This document shows, one piece after another, positions 1 to 11,700 of a stretch of DNA of 64,000 bases. The DNA is from Cladosporium sp. IMV 00045 (Eukaryota > Ascomycota > Dothideomycetes > Cladosporiales > Cladosporiaceae): NCBI GenBank assembly GCA_001931905.2, contig MSJI02000368.1, positions 48,482 through 112,481 of the forward strand. The letters are read 5' to 3'. Position numbers and translations under genes: made by a program. The notes beneath the pieces are model-generated. The model had not been told where the DNA came from and made no database searches. It saw only the letters and a program-made list of their open reading frames with translations. How positions within the stretch are numbered: the first letter of the stretch is position 1; the number at the start of each line of letters is the position of its first letter.

Positions 1-300
1 ACCAACCAAACGAGCTTCAATCTCGCGACCTGGGACGACTGGGCAAAAACCAAGTCGAAGAACAAAGGTGTCAAAGTCTTCGTTGGTGTGCCAGCGGGAC
101 CGACAGCGGCTGGAACGGGATACATTCCGGTTGACTCGCTGGCACAAGTGATTGACTATTCGAAAGGCTTCGACAGTTTTGGAGGCGTCATGATGTGGGA
201 CGCGAGCCAAGCTTATGCCAACCAGGGATTTCTTCCTGGGGTGAAGAGTGCTCTTGGGAAGGTCAAGAGAAGAATGATTAGAGGCATGCGGTGGCGCTGA
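1..300 (+). CDS. GH18 chitinase, C-terminal end (5' truncated by window)
   Basis: The frame is open from base 1 to a TGA at 298-300 and codes for the last 99 residues of a glycoside hydrolase family 18 class III type chitinase. What is seen is the end of the TIM barrel: a strand reading VFVGVPAG, then a Tyr-rich stretch, then the last strand GGVMMWDASQAYAN, whose Trp lines the substrate cleft in this family. The catalytic DxxDxDxE strand lies upstream, outside the window. After the barrel there is only a short basic tail (KVKRRMIRGMRWR), with no chitin-binding module or GPI signal. The family cleaves chitin in fungal or arthropod walls. The assignment rests on this C-terminal signature alone. 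Confidence 0.75.
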   Translation, partial: TNQTSFNLATWDDWAKTKSKNKGVKVFVGVPAGPTAAGTGYIPVDSLAQVIDYSKGFDSFGGVMMWDASQAYANQGFLPGVKSALGKVKRRMIRGMRWR

Positions 301-542
301 ATGAGTGCTGAGTTATAAGCATTGGCGTTCTGGTAGATGATCTTGATTTGGCATTTTGTACTTCGGAATTCTTTAGATACCCTGGATGATTAGGTACTTA
401 ACGTATGTGTCGTTTTTGCAAGTCCGCCCGAATCGCAACAAATGAAACCCGGAGGATCACTGGACGGGATACGGATACTTCCTGATATGGCGACTAATCC
501 GGAACTACCGACGAACCAACCGGAGGATACTTGTTTCCAATC

Positions 543-2379
543 TCAAGTAAATGTTGGCTGACAAACCACGACAGGACCCGTGTATACCTTTCGGGCAACA
601 AGAAGGTAATAAATCGTCGCGAACCCCATGACGGCCACGAACATAACCGGGCTCCAATTGAAGTTCTCTGGAGTGACAGGATATTCTGGTGGAATCACCG
701 CGAAGAACATCAGGTAGAATCCATAAATGGATCCAAGTATGTTGATTGGCAGACCAGCTCGACCTAGAGACCATGCGTAAGGTGGCAGTGGAGGGCCACG
801 AAGGCGGCGCCAGATGAGGCAAAGGATTGAGAGCTCGTATGTGAAGGCCAGAGCGAGCACGCCGAGAGAGATGATGGCTTGAAAGGCTACCGTGCTTCCA
901 AGCACAATTAGTGTGATGAGAACGACAAAAAGGAAGCAGACGGTCAAGGCGTTCTGGGGCGAGCCGCTTCGAGGGTTGACCTTGGCGATCCAGTTCCGGA
1001 AAGGAAAGCCGTCGTCTCGAGCGAAAGCAAAAATCTGGCGCGAAGTGGCGGCCATGAAGTTGAGGACGCTAAGGAATATGCAAACGATCATAATGCTTGC
1101 GAGGGCGACGGCTCCGTTAGTGGAGCCGGTGGAGTTTGCAAAGACTAGAAGGAAAGGGTACGGTGACTCGAGGACGCTGTAGTCCACGAAACAGGCCGAG
1201 TAGACGCAAAGTGTGGTAAAGCTGCCGGTACCCATGATTGTGTAAGCACCGACCATGGCACGTGGGACGATTTTGGATGCATTGCTGCATTCTTCGGCCA
1301 TGTGAACCTGACATCGTCAGCCAGCAGATTGGCCAAAATCACCTGAGAGCAAACTTACCGTGCTGTCGGACCCTAAAAGTGAGAAGAACAGGAGGATCTG
1401 TGAAGAGAGTACCGCCATGACACCATCACTTCCTCCCACGATGGGTTCAAAGCTTTGGAACACAACTGAAGCGCTGTTCTTCGGAGACAACACCAAGAGA
1501 GTGATGACCACAGAAAGAAATACTAGGATCATGTATGCCGCAATGAAGCCCTCCAGTAGTGGAAGATACTTGACCATGTACACGTTGATCAGATACGCCA
1601 GAAATGCCGCACCGACAATGACAAGATAAGAATGCCATGGCTCAGGGTGATAGCTTGGGTGTGCCAGAGCAGCCACTGCGGGTATGATGTCTCCCGGCAA
1701 GAAAATAGACGAGGCGGCGCCGATGAGCCATGCAAGAGCAGAGAGCCAACCTGCGGCAAGGTCAACGATTGTGGGAATTGGGGAGTGCAACCATCACTCA
1801 CCGGAATAGTAACTGAGGAACTTCTGCAGATGCGGCGGAGCGAACTCACTCGTCCAGTGATACTGTCCTCCCGCTGTTGGCGCTCTATTATGTGTCAGCT
1901 CAATCTTGAGATCGTACAAAGATATTGACTTACATCGAAGACATTTCAGCGAGACCAAGAACGATCATCAAGAAACCAAAGAAGTTGCAAATGACTGTGA
2001 CGCATCGTCAGTACAGCCCTCAAATTCACTTGATACGCGATAGACCAACACATGACAATGGCTCCACCTGTACCAGCAGCTGCGATTGCAAACGTGCTAT
2101 TGGTAGGGATGAAAACGAATCCCATCATCACAGCGAGACAGAAGCTGGATATCGAAACGAGGTGAAAATTCCGCTGGACCAAAGATTAGTTGAAGAAGAT
2201 CATCTTCTCCCCAATGTCATCATACATACTCTGAACTCCTGTTTCTTGCCCATACGTCGCATGTCCGCCGAGTCTGCTGGTTGTATCTTGCCAAATGCAG
2301 AGTTGAGATCATCGCCATCACTGCTGGGACTGGACAAACCCCAGCCCTTGTTCTTTGCTTGAAGCTTCTCGGTCTGCAT
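543..2379 (-). CDS. amino-acid/GABA-type permease (APC superfamily)
   Basis: A six-exon model joins perfectly in frame and gives 524 residues: exons 2379-2230, 2173-2050, 1994-1934, 1884-1802, 1750-1359 and 1307-543. It is a polytopic membrane transporter of the fungal amino-acid/choline transporter branch, which includes GABA, polyamine and choline permeases. Typical landmarks are a soluble N-terminus ending in GKKQEFRRNF, the first membrane helix region with TGG, the motif IAPTAGGQYHW in helix 3, and the loop motif VHMAEECSNASKIVPRAM before helix 8. The size fits the family (500-560 residues). Five introns are 51-56 nt long or similar. Intron 2 uses the unusual donor GTTGGT (boundary 2050/2049), chosen because it is the only donor that keeps the frame. 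The substrate cannot be told from sequence. It converges on the chitinase gene. Confidence 0.88.
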
Positions 2380-3896
2380 GATGAGGACTAAAAGAGATGT
2401 TGATTGTCAAGAAAACAGAACGATGCAAAGACTTACAATACGATATCAATACAATATCGCTCCGGGAACGCCAATACTTCATCAAGGAAGAACAAGGTAA
2501 TGCTCCGAGCCGTACTTCTAAGTCCCTTTAGCGAAGCAATTTATTGAACAGCAGAAAGTGCAGGGTGTCACGGCGGAGACGCACCCACGACGCACAGCGT
2601 GTAGGCGAGCATGGATGTGTTGAACCATTGGTGAGAAACAACCCTTGTGCTTCTGCAAGTGCGCCTGGATCAATAAGCATTAGACTGCCGCTAGCCTTCG
2701 TCAAGGACATTAGTTTCCAACAGGCTCGCCGACAGGAAACATCAAGATCAGGGTCTGGAGTGGCCTAGGCAATCGGGGGTGTTGTTGGTGGAAGCCCTCC
2801 ATGGGGTCTGTTTCGTAAAGAGAAATGCACGAGCACACAAAATGATGCGTGGTAGCTCAGTTGAACAGCAGGCGGCACTCACGATGCCCTTGAAGCCGAG
2901 AATATTGATGAAGCGGGGTCTGCCAGCCTTACCTGTATATAGCTTCTGTTTTCTCCCTGAAGGCTCGGAATCCTATGGCGTGGGACGAGTACCGATTCGA
3001 AAGACGTCAGGTCCAATAAAGCTTCTTGCATGGAGATATCGCGGCACTTATCCATATGGCAGCCCAGGTAGTACCATTTAAAGTTAGGAGGTAAGGCGGA
3101 ACATCAAACACATAAGATAAACCTTAGCAACCCTCCGTGTAGTTCAAAGTCAAAAGGCTTGCGTGTACGGCGTCGCTTCAGACTTGGCATCTATATCTCC
3201 TAGCGATCCTTCGTCCATTTCAAAGAGCATAAAAGAAGTCGGCCCCTCTCGCCAGACTTGAACCGAACACATTTAGCCTGGCATGATTCAACATGCCTGC
3301 TATGTTCGGCATTGGACTCCAATCGGCTGTCTGCCGACTGCTAACCCTACAGAAGACCGCAAGACCAGTCTTTCGTCTATGGATCCATGCATTCTGCTCG
3401 ACCGCTCGCTTCGTATCAGAACATGTAAATTTTTCGAGACGAGAATATTAAAGTCGGGTGAAGTGGAGCGAAATTGGACTTTGAAGCTCCATGCACACGC
3501 CTAAGAGACCCTCCCACGTCCTGCAACGGCTTACATGTGCTTACATGCTCTGCTGTGATGTTGGCGAGCCATACAAAACTCGCGCTGGCGGAAAGGGAAG
3601 CCATTGGGACGCCAAAATTCCATCTGAGTTGAAATTCAACTGCAACTGCAAGATAAAAATGTTATATGCAGTGGGTGATTTGCAACCCCTCTTGCCACCT
3701 TTCTCATGCGTGGAGACTCGCAACCGACATCAGCCAACGCCGCACTCAACGACTCCATAACCAAATCGGACGCAGAATTCACGCGATCGAATGCTTGCTA
3801 GCAATCAAAGCGACGCTTGGCTTCGTGCCTCTCTCGGGTGGCCCCTAGTGTGTACAAACTCATTTGAGGGACCAGCGCCTCTTCGGGGCCTTTGCA
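2380..3896. other. intergenic region between divergent permease and PTH11-like genes
   Basis: About 1.5 kb separates two divergently transcribed genes and presumably holds both promoters. I find no open frame with a recognisable domain, no tRNA-like T-arm plus A-box pair, and no repeat. The many short open frames here look random. Confidence 0.6.
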
Positions 3897-5265
3897 ATGC
3901 TGTTTCGCTGGGTTGATAACAAAGGCTCATTGTGCCTTCCCCATGTAAAGATTTGATTTCGTTGCCTCTATCTAGTCGCTGCTTGTTGTGAGAAGATCTA
4001 TGGTGTCATTCCTCAGCAACCGATATTCAAACCGACGATCAACCCGGACGACCATGGAGCCAAAGTTGTTCTTTGCGGCGCTTTGTTGATATCACCCATG
4101 TTCATGATGAGCGCTGTCAACATCTATAACCGGATCAGAGCGAAGACACTGCTAGCGATTGACAGTATTTTGAGTTTATTGGCGACGGTTCGTCTCTCGA
4201 TGTGTCTGCAGAATGACCTGATTAACAATTGTTGATAGATTATGACACTAGCGACTTATGCAACATTCGTTCACGCAAAGAACCTCGGATTCGGCAAACA
4301 CACCATTGCTCTGGGCGAACCGCAACTGCAGGCAATCAGAAACGTGAGATCTACTTCAAACGATAGCACACCATATAGCAAGACGCTAACCTCCTCGCAA
4401 GACGATCCTGACAGCGATACTCATTCTCTTTGTTGCTCAAGCCTTCGCAGCGTTGGCCTATAATTCGATGGCCAGAAAACTTGCTCGGAGTCAAAAGTTC
4501 ACCAGAGTAATCGTCGCCTTCTCGACTGGTATCGCAGTCTGGGCATTGGCGAATATCATTGTCATCAGTGTCAGTATTGCAACAGACGCAACTTAAACTC
4601 TGATACAAGCTGCAGTACATCTTCTTCGTAACATCCGCCGTACTTTCAATATGCATCACAATAGTGCAATTGGCTGCTTTCTTGTGGATAGTATGGAACA
4701 CATCAGTATGTCTGTCCGTCAAAATCCGCTGGTCGGTTTCACTTGGGCTGTTCCTCCCGTACGTGCTCTCCCCATACACCCGATGCGCACACATTAAACC
4801 AATAGCTGAGGTAAACCAACTCACAGCATCCTAACAACAACAATCATCCTACGCCTAGTCAGAATTCCGACCGACATCTTCACCTCAGACTGGACTTTCA
4901 CCCTCGTCCCCACCACCATCCTCTTTTTAGTCGAAGTCTTCCTATCGGTAATGAATTTGCTCGCTCCAAGCCTGCCTGTATTCTTCGATCAAACTAGTAC
5001 TGGCGGCCTCTACTTCCGACCAGACGACAACCCGCGAACGACAACCTATTCGTCGTCCGCGCAGCCATCTCGAACTGCTGCTAGCAAGCCCAGCATAAGG
5101 ACGAGAAATGCTATAATTAATACCGCGAAGGATGGGGACGAGGCTGTGGAGTCGGTGCAGATGGTGAATGGATTTTCATCTTCGGTTAGGAAGGAGCGGG
5201 ATCTAAGGCGGGCGAGCTTTGATAGCGACGCCATTCTCGTGAGAAAATCGGTTGAGGTCAATTGA
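3897..5265 (+). CDS. PTH11/SAT4-type rhodopsin-like membrane protein
   Basis: Six exons (3897-3944, 3993-4187, 4239-4343, 4402-4569, 4616-4758, 4827-5265) join in frame to 365 residues. The protein has about seven hydrophobic segments and a polar C-terminal tail, as in the fungal SAT4/PTH11 family of receptor-like membrane proteins that sense surfaces or nutrients. Family landmarks are the GFGKH motif after helix 2 (consensus GLGRH), ILRLVRI in the sixth helix region, SDWTFTLVPTTILFLVEVF and the following LAPSLPVFF (consensus cLPtLrPlf). The first exon is the weakest part: the ATG at 3897 and the 48-nt intron 3945-3992 give an in-frame start but are chosen only for frame continuity. Exons 2-6 are well supported. 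The ligand is unknown. The C-terminal tail is Ser/Arg-rich and could be regulatory. Confidence 0.72.
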
Positions 5266-5714
5266 GATGGGTGCTTGACGAGCGTGGGAAGTACTCCGGT
5301 TACTGCACCGCTCTAGTTCGTAAGTCCATGGACACGTCAAAACTACCCACCAGATATATCGGCTGACAATGGTGTAATGTTACAATGTACCTTGATCGAA
5401 ACCTAGACAGCCATATTGTGTATAGGCTGAAGTTTGACCGTGACCAAGTAGATATATCCGAATGTTGTCCATAAGAGGCTCATTACGTTGCTTGATATAG
5501 TCAGCGCTTGAGTCGACATACCAGTATGGAGATTTGTGAGCAGTGAGTGACACAAAGCACACTGTATTCATGGAAAGACGCGCATCATGAAAACGAAGAA
5601 ACACTGGCACGGTGGAAGAGAAACCAGTCGACACGACGGAACGCCTACTCCTTGCCCAACGCCGAAACCCAGAAAGTAACGCCATCCCCGCCATTCTAGT
5701 CAAAACGACACGTC
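5266..5714. other. convergent intergenic region
   Basis: About 450 bases lie between the stop codons of the PTH11-like gene and the aspartic protease. They should contain both 3' untranslated regions. I see no other feature. Confidence 0.5.
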
Positions 5715-7230
5715 CTACTCATTCCAAGTCAAGCCATAATACTGCCTCCCCGCAAACCTCATCCAATTCGCCCCGACGTCGAAAACACACAACACAGACT
5801 TCATCCACACGTCTCCCAAGATCCACAACCCGCCATGATTGCCTTGCACGCCACTAATGCACGTATCCGCACCAGTGCGCATGATCATATCATCCGGATT
5901 GACGAGGAAAATCTTGCCGGCGACGCTGACGCCAAAATCGGGCGGGACGCTCTCGCAGGGGACTTCGAACAGGCCGGTGTCCTCGTTCTTGCTGCCGGGG
6001 GGATCGAAGAGCTGGGCGGTTTGCGAGGCGAGGTCGTCGCTGACGTAGACGAGGGTGGTGCCGGAGTCGACGATGGCGTTGACGGCGGTGCTGTTGGCGT
6101 TTTTGGGGTCGCGGGGGCCTTTCAGCGGCGTTTTGCGTGGGTTCAGCCGCGCATTGGGGATGGTGGCGTATTGCGCTGAGAAGTCTTTGGAGAGCGCCCA
6201 GCCGTCTACGAGGATTGTGTAGAATTGGTACTCGAGCTCGCCGGTGGCTGTGTTGAGTCGCACGGGTATGAGAGGTACGGAGATCCATGTTGGTCCGATG
6301 GGGATGTCTGGAATGCCTCCTAATGCCATGAGGCCGCCGTTGCCTGTGAGCATGGGGTCTCGTGTCAAAGCCATGCTGAAGACAGGGTCGGTAAGGTTGT
6401 TTCGCCACATGCTGTCAAAAAGCGTATCGTAGTTCACGGCTTTGCCGGCAACGGCTGTCTTTGGATCGTCGCCGATGTACATGGATGTGAGCGTGCGATA
6501 GGCAAAGCCTACCAGACCAGAGGAAACTCCGTCACCGTACCAGGCGGCATAATCAACGCGGCCGAACTCTTGATCATCGACCGTGATTCCACCCATGGTG
6601 AAAGTATCAAACCCCATATGTCCGTTGAGTGTTTCTCCGTCGGCGTAAGAGAGGTTAAGAGTCCGTTGGGGATAGACGCGGTAATTGGGCGAGAGGCTCG
6701 GGTCGTAAAGAGGGCCGAAGTAGCAGGCCGCCTCTTCAATTTGTTCGTCTGTGACAGGATCATAGCATTCGAAGTCCTTTGTTGCTAGCCATGGATCTGA
6801 GCTGCCCGTGTCAATGACCACTTTAAAGTCTTGGCCGCCAATAGTGATCGGTGACAGAAAGACGCTGCCGCCAGCAATGGCAAGCATCTCCACGGTGCCA
6901 TACTAAATCTCTATGTCAGTAGCTGCGATTTCCACCCGGGAGCGGAATTTGTACCTGTTTTATCCGCGAATAATGCGGGTCCTCTCCTGCAGCTTGAGCT
7001 CGTATCGCGTTGACATACAGAGAGCTCAGAGAGCTACCATTCCCCCTTTCCAACTTGATCACATGGTCACTTATGTGTAAAGGACTGTATGAATCCGAAG
7101 GCTCATCGATAGCAATCCTACTGACCACGAAGCCGCCTGGAGGTAGGTCTCTGGGCATACGCGGGCCTCTACCTCTCAGAGCTCGAGTCCACGATGCGAA
7201 GAGAAGGAGTAGGAGAGCGGGCAGAGCCAT
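5715..7230 (-). CDS. secreted pepsin-like aspartic protease (A1 family)
   Basis: Two exons (7230-6955 and 6902-5715) separated by a 52-nt intron give 487 residues. The start at 7230 is chosen because MALPALLLLLFASWTRALRG is a classical signal peptide; an upstream in-frame ATG at 7338 would bury it. The mature enzyme has both catalytic motifs of pepsin-type proteases: DTGSS near residue 123 and DSGTT near residue 370. The flap Tyr lies in LSYADGE, and ILGDVWMKS precedes the last strands, as is usual. The protein is a little longer than secreted pepsins (about 400). The extra length is mostly an insertion of about 20 residues between DTGSS and the flap and a loop before DSGTT. No Ser/Thr tail or GPI signal follows, so secretion or vacuolar delivery is expected. 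Substrate specificity is not predictable. Confidence 0.9.
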
Positions 7231-8724
7231 TGCGTGGCTACCGCCTTCACAGGCGTCCGTATTGCGGCAAGAACTGGATAATTTCGCGGTTCGAAGTGGT
7301 GATGTCTTTGATAATCGAGAGTTAGTCAAACAACACACGTTCTGAGACTGGGATGTACAGTATTGACTTAGAATGGCCTGACAACCAAGGCGCAGCAGCG
7401 ACGGAGTCTAGACAAGCTAGGCGCCATTGTTGATGGTGAGAGTGCATGCCAGCTGTCGGTAAGAATCGCTTCGTTGGCCCAGATCCTGGAATGCTGCAAG
7501 GTTGATAACTTGCCGTACGCCTGGGACGAAATTCTTCAAATCATTGGTAGACCGTCACCAAGACTTTATGTTACATTCGCGACATTGTACTTTCGAAACC
7601 AACTGTCATGTACAGTAGATGTCGGGGGTCAAATAATCAGCACTGCTGGCGCTGGTGGGACAAGGTCTGAAGTGCTTGCTCGCTTGCTTGACTACCGCAA
7701 GTCAGTTTCGCGTACCTTTCTCGAATGACCTATGGCTGACATAGATTTTGCAAGCAAGCGGCTGTTCCAGACGAAGGTGCTGGATTAAACTGCTGAGCAT
7801 ACGTGAAAGATTTTTCCTATCCCTACCGTTCAGTTTGCGAAGATCCAGATCAAAGCTGACCACGGTTGGCGAGATTACTTCCATTGCGAGTCCTGTTGGT
7901 ATATGGTGTCCGTTAGTTGCACACAAGGTTGTCTGATTTGCCTTGACCGCGGGTGGTGGACTGCGGACAACGTGAAGTTGGCTTTGAGAGCTTGAAGGTG
8001 GTGTCTCAGCATACAGGCAGATGATATCCAAGACATCAGCACATGGATGGATGATTGGCGAAGGGTTACCCGAGCGTGCTAATGCAGGACATTCGACTCT
8101 AGCCGCAGGTTAAGGTGGCCGTTGATGCGAACTCTCCCAGCACGAGGCGCCTCCGGGCGTGGGCGAGCATCTTGCTGTTGATTGGCCTACAGCCGTGACA
8201 TCAACCATCCCACCAAGCTCGATACATGTATCACCGAGGGGTCTATGAAATGACTGATCAATCGACACGCGTCAACAACTCCTCCTCCTCCCTCGACTCT
8301 TGACTATATCGACGACATACTCCCTATCTCATTGACTCTACTCGTGTTCTTTCGGCTTCCGTCCTCAGCCAACAGACCGGCGAACAAAGCCGGCGCACAT
8401 CATCATTGCCACCCGCAAGCCGAACAACGACTTATCGCAACCACTGCCGCACTTTCAGTCACCCGTGCCGCCACCCACTACCGCCCCTCGACCGCACTTC
8501 GACCGTACCCTTTGCGCTCCGTCATACAATTCCGACAACGACTGCGCGCGCCTGAAGACAGATACCGTTCATCCAACCTCGCCCACTTCCTTTCGGAGAT
8601 AGTCCTCCAGGCTTCGCCTTCCGCGCCTTTAAACACGCCGTGCCCTCCGAGGACACAGCCAGGCGCATCAGCGTGAGCCCTACCAGGACCATCTTCCAGG
8701 CCAAGAGTCGCCCTACAACGATCT
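7231..8724. other. divergent intergenic region with pyrimidine-rich leader
   Basis: About 1.5 kb lies between the protease and the BTB protein gene. From roughly 8275 to 8724 the plus strand is rich in C and T (for example a CTCCTC run near 8280), which looks like the leader of the downstream gene. No recognisable coding domain was found on either strand in the rest. Confidence 0.5.
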
Positions 8725-11700
8725 ATGAGCAGCCATCTGTGGAAAGCCTACTATGAAGACGATGTCGATTCCTTTCGGCAGCTGTTGGAGGCCTCGATTG
8801 CCAACGCCAGGCAAATCGGGGTAAGAGGTGGAGCAGGAGGAGGAATGAATTCGTTTGTGGGAAGTCCAGGAGGACTGAGCACCAGTCCGACCATGGTAGC
8901 GAAGACTAGGAAACAATCAGGACACGGAGTGAATGGTATAGCAAGCGGCATCACCTTTACAAAGGCGGAGATAAATTTTAGGGACGCCAACGGCTTGACC
9001 ATATTGCACCACGCAGCTTCTTCTTCAGAGGAGAACGCGGTTGCATTTGCGACAGCACTCATCGATCACCCGTTGATTGACCTGTACGCACAGGATTATG
9101 AGAATGGCTGGACAGCATTGCATCGAGCCTTCTATTTTGGCAATATCTCGATCGCGCGCATGATCCTGGAGCGTGATGTTGGCGATGCGCTTGGAAAAAC
9201 CACCGGTCATGTTCAGCAAACAGTCGGTCTGATCAAAGTGAAGGATCGTGAGGGACACGGTCCGTTCGGTCTTTACGCTGCAACGATTAAAGACCGAACT
9301 CTTCACCCAGATATTATCAGAAATGACCACGCCGATTCAGAGGGCAGCGATGACGAAGATGGGCGAATGGATGCCGACGATGATGAAGAGCACCGGAGAC
9401 ATCACCATGTGTCTTATGCGCAGATTGACGGCGACGAGCTCTACACATTCGGCAGCAACAGGAATGTGTCTCTTGGGTTTGGAGACGAGGACGACAGGCA
9501 GTTCCCAGAGCGCATTACACTTCGACGACCAGAGCACCTCCTGAGACGCTTCTATCGTGAACACCTCAAACAGCTGGACAAAACTTGGTCTGCTCATGAC
9601 ACAGCTTACGAGTCTCAAGTTTGGCTAGCTAAAAGCACGCCCGTTGAAGAGATCCCCTGGATCATTAGGTCAAAGCCTGTGATCATCCAGGATGTCCTCA
9701 TGGCCAAGCTCCACACTGCCGTGCTCACTACAGATCCAGAGTCGAACCTTAATATGTGCGGACATGGCCAGGGAGGTAGACTCGGTGCTGGTGATGAACG
9801 CACGAGGTACAACTTCGTATGTATCGAGGGAGGTGCATTGGCAGGCAAGAAGATTGCAACTGTTGCACTTGGACAAAATCACACCCTCGCGGTATCCAGC
9901 GAAGGCGAAATTTTCAGCTGGGGAAACAATGGATTTGGTCAGCTTGGCTACAGTCTGCCAAAGACGTCCAGGAACGACGAGGACCCAATCAGCGCTGTTC
10001 CTCAGCAAATCTTCGGACCTCTAAAGCGTGAGACCATCACTGGCATTGCTGCTTCTCGCATCCATTCAGTTGCATTCACTGGATCTTCACTCTTCACTTT
10101 CGGCAAGAATGAAGGGCAACTCGGTATCGTTGACTCCGATGCGCGTTCTCTTGAGATGCAAATCACACCTCGCAAGGTGGCCGCTTCACTTTTCACATCG
10201 CCCATTTCCAGCGTCTCCGCGATTGACAAAGCTACCATTTGCCTACTTGAAAATCATGATGTTTGGATCTTCGCCAATTTCGGCTACGCCAAGGTCACGT
10301 TCCCTCTCGAGGGGTTCTCCAACCACTTTCTCAAGCAGAGCTTCCTTGTCACCACTTACGACAATGCACCGAACAAGATCGTCAAAGTCACCGCAGGCGG
10401 AGACACCGTGTGTGCGCTTTCTAGTCGAGGCGAGATCTTTACTCTTTCCGTTGCGCAGCGACCAGGGAATCAGTCTTCTTCGACAACCAACCCGACCAAG
10501 ATTCGTGGCGCTGTCAGCCAGCCCACATGTGTTTGGTCGCTCAAGACGGGGAATATGGCAGCTCGCGATGTGGGTGTCGACGCAGATGGCTCGATTGTTT
10601 TGTCTACCGAAGAAGGCAGCGTCTGGAAACGAACAAAGCGCGCCAAAATCAAGGACGCCACTGCATCTGGAACAGGCGAATACAAACCAAAGGACTACAA
10701 GTTCTCGCGCATTCCCGGCTTGACTCGGGTGCTTGCTGTCAGAGCTTCCGCTTACGGCGCATATGCTGCCGTGAGAAGAGACTGCGATGTCACAAAGACG
10801 CAGGTGACTGTTGAAGACTCAACACTCTGCAAAGACTATTTGCCTCTATTCGCGCTACGTCCGCTTGCCACACGACAAGAGCAAGACGAGATGAACGCAG
10901 AAGATAGGCCTCGTTTCTGGCAAGGCAACCGTAAGCCTGACGAGATGACAATGCTTACGCGTGCGATCATTCAGGGCAAGTATGTGGAAAAGGATCTTAT
11001 CGATGTCTGCGAAAGGGCATTGAATGATGAATCTGCAAAGTACGATGCTGTCTTGACTACGACGACATCGGATCTGCGAATTCCTGTGCATCGCTTTTTG
11101 CTCGCAGGACGGAGTAGAGTGCTTCGACGAGGTCTCAAAGAGTTGAGCGGGGGCCTTCCATTCGCCATACCTGATGTGGTCACCAGCCATCTTGATGAGC
11201 AAGGCCGCGCCGTCATCGCTTTCCAAGGCGCCGATATCCTGACTCTTCTGGATTTGGCAATGTATCTCTACAGTGATCAGATCATCAAGTTCTGGACGAC
11301 GCATAAGATGAATCTTGAGGCGGCTAAAAGGCACACCAACGGTGTTCGCGGGGAGATGATGAAGATCTCTTCAAAACTAGAGCTCGTGAGGCTCGAGCCA
11401 GCTGTGCGCCAGATGTCGAAGCCTCAGCCTTGTCTAGACATGGATTTTGAGGTCGCCTTCCGAGACCCATATTTCTTCGAAGACGGCGACATGATCGTGC
11501 AATTAGAAGATGGCGAAGTGCGTGCACACAGTGTGCCACTCTGTGCTCGCTGCCCGTTCTTCGAGGGTCTCTTCATGGGCCGAGCTGGTGGCCGATGGTT
11601 GGCAGGACGAGACGAAGAAGACGTCACCGTCGATCTCACACACATCACAACAGACACTTTCAATTTAGTTCTTCGCCATCTCTACGCCAACACAGGAGCT

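Noticed and set aside
3240..3370. tRNA-like T-arm (GGTTCAAGTC on the minus strand)
   Set aside because: The flanking bases do not pair into a five-base T stem and no D-arm or acceptor stem fits.
4351..4824. 157-codon minus-strand open frame
   Set aside because: It overlaps exons 4-5 of the PTH11-like gene, whose spliced product matches a known family.
7702..8031. 109-codon minus-strand frame in the protease/BTB intergenic region
   Set aside because: No domain, no signal sequence and no conserved context to support it.
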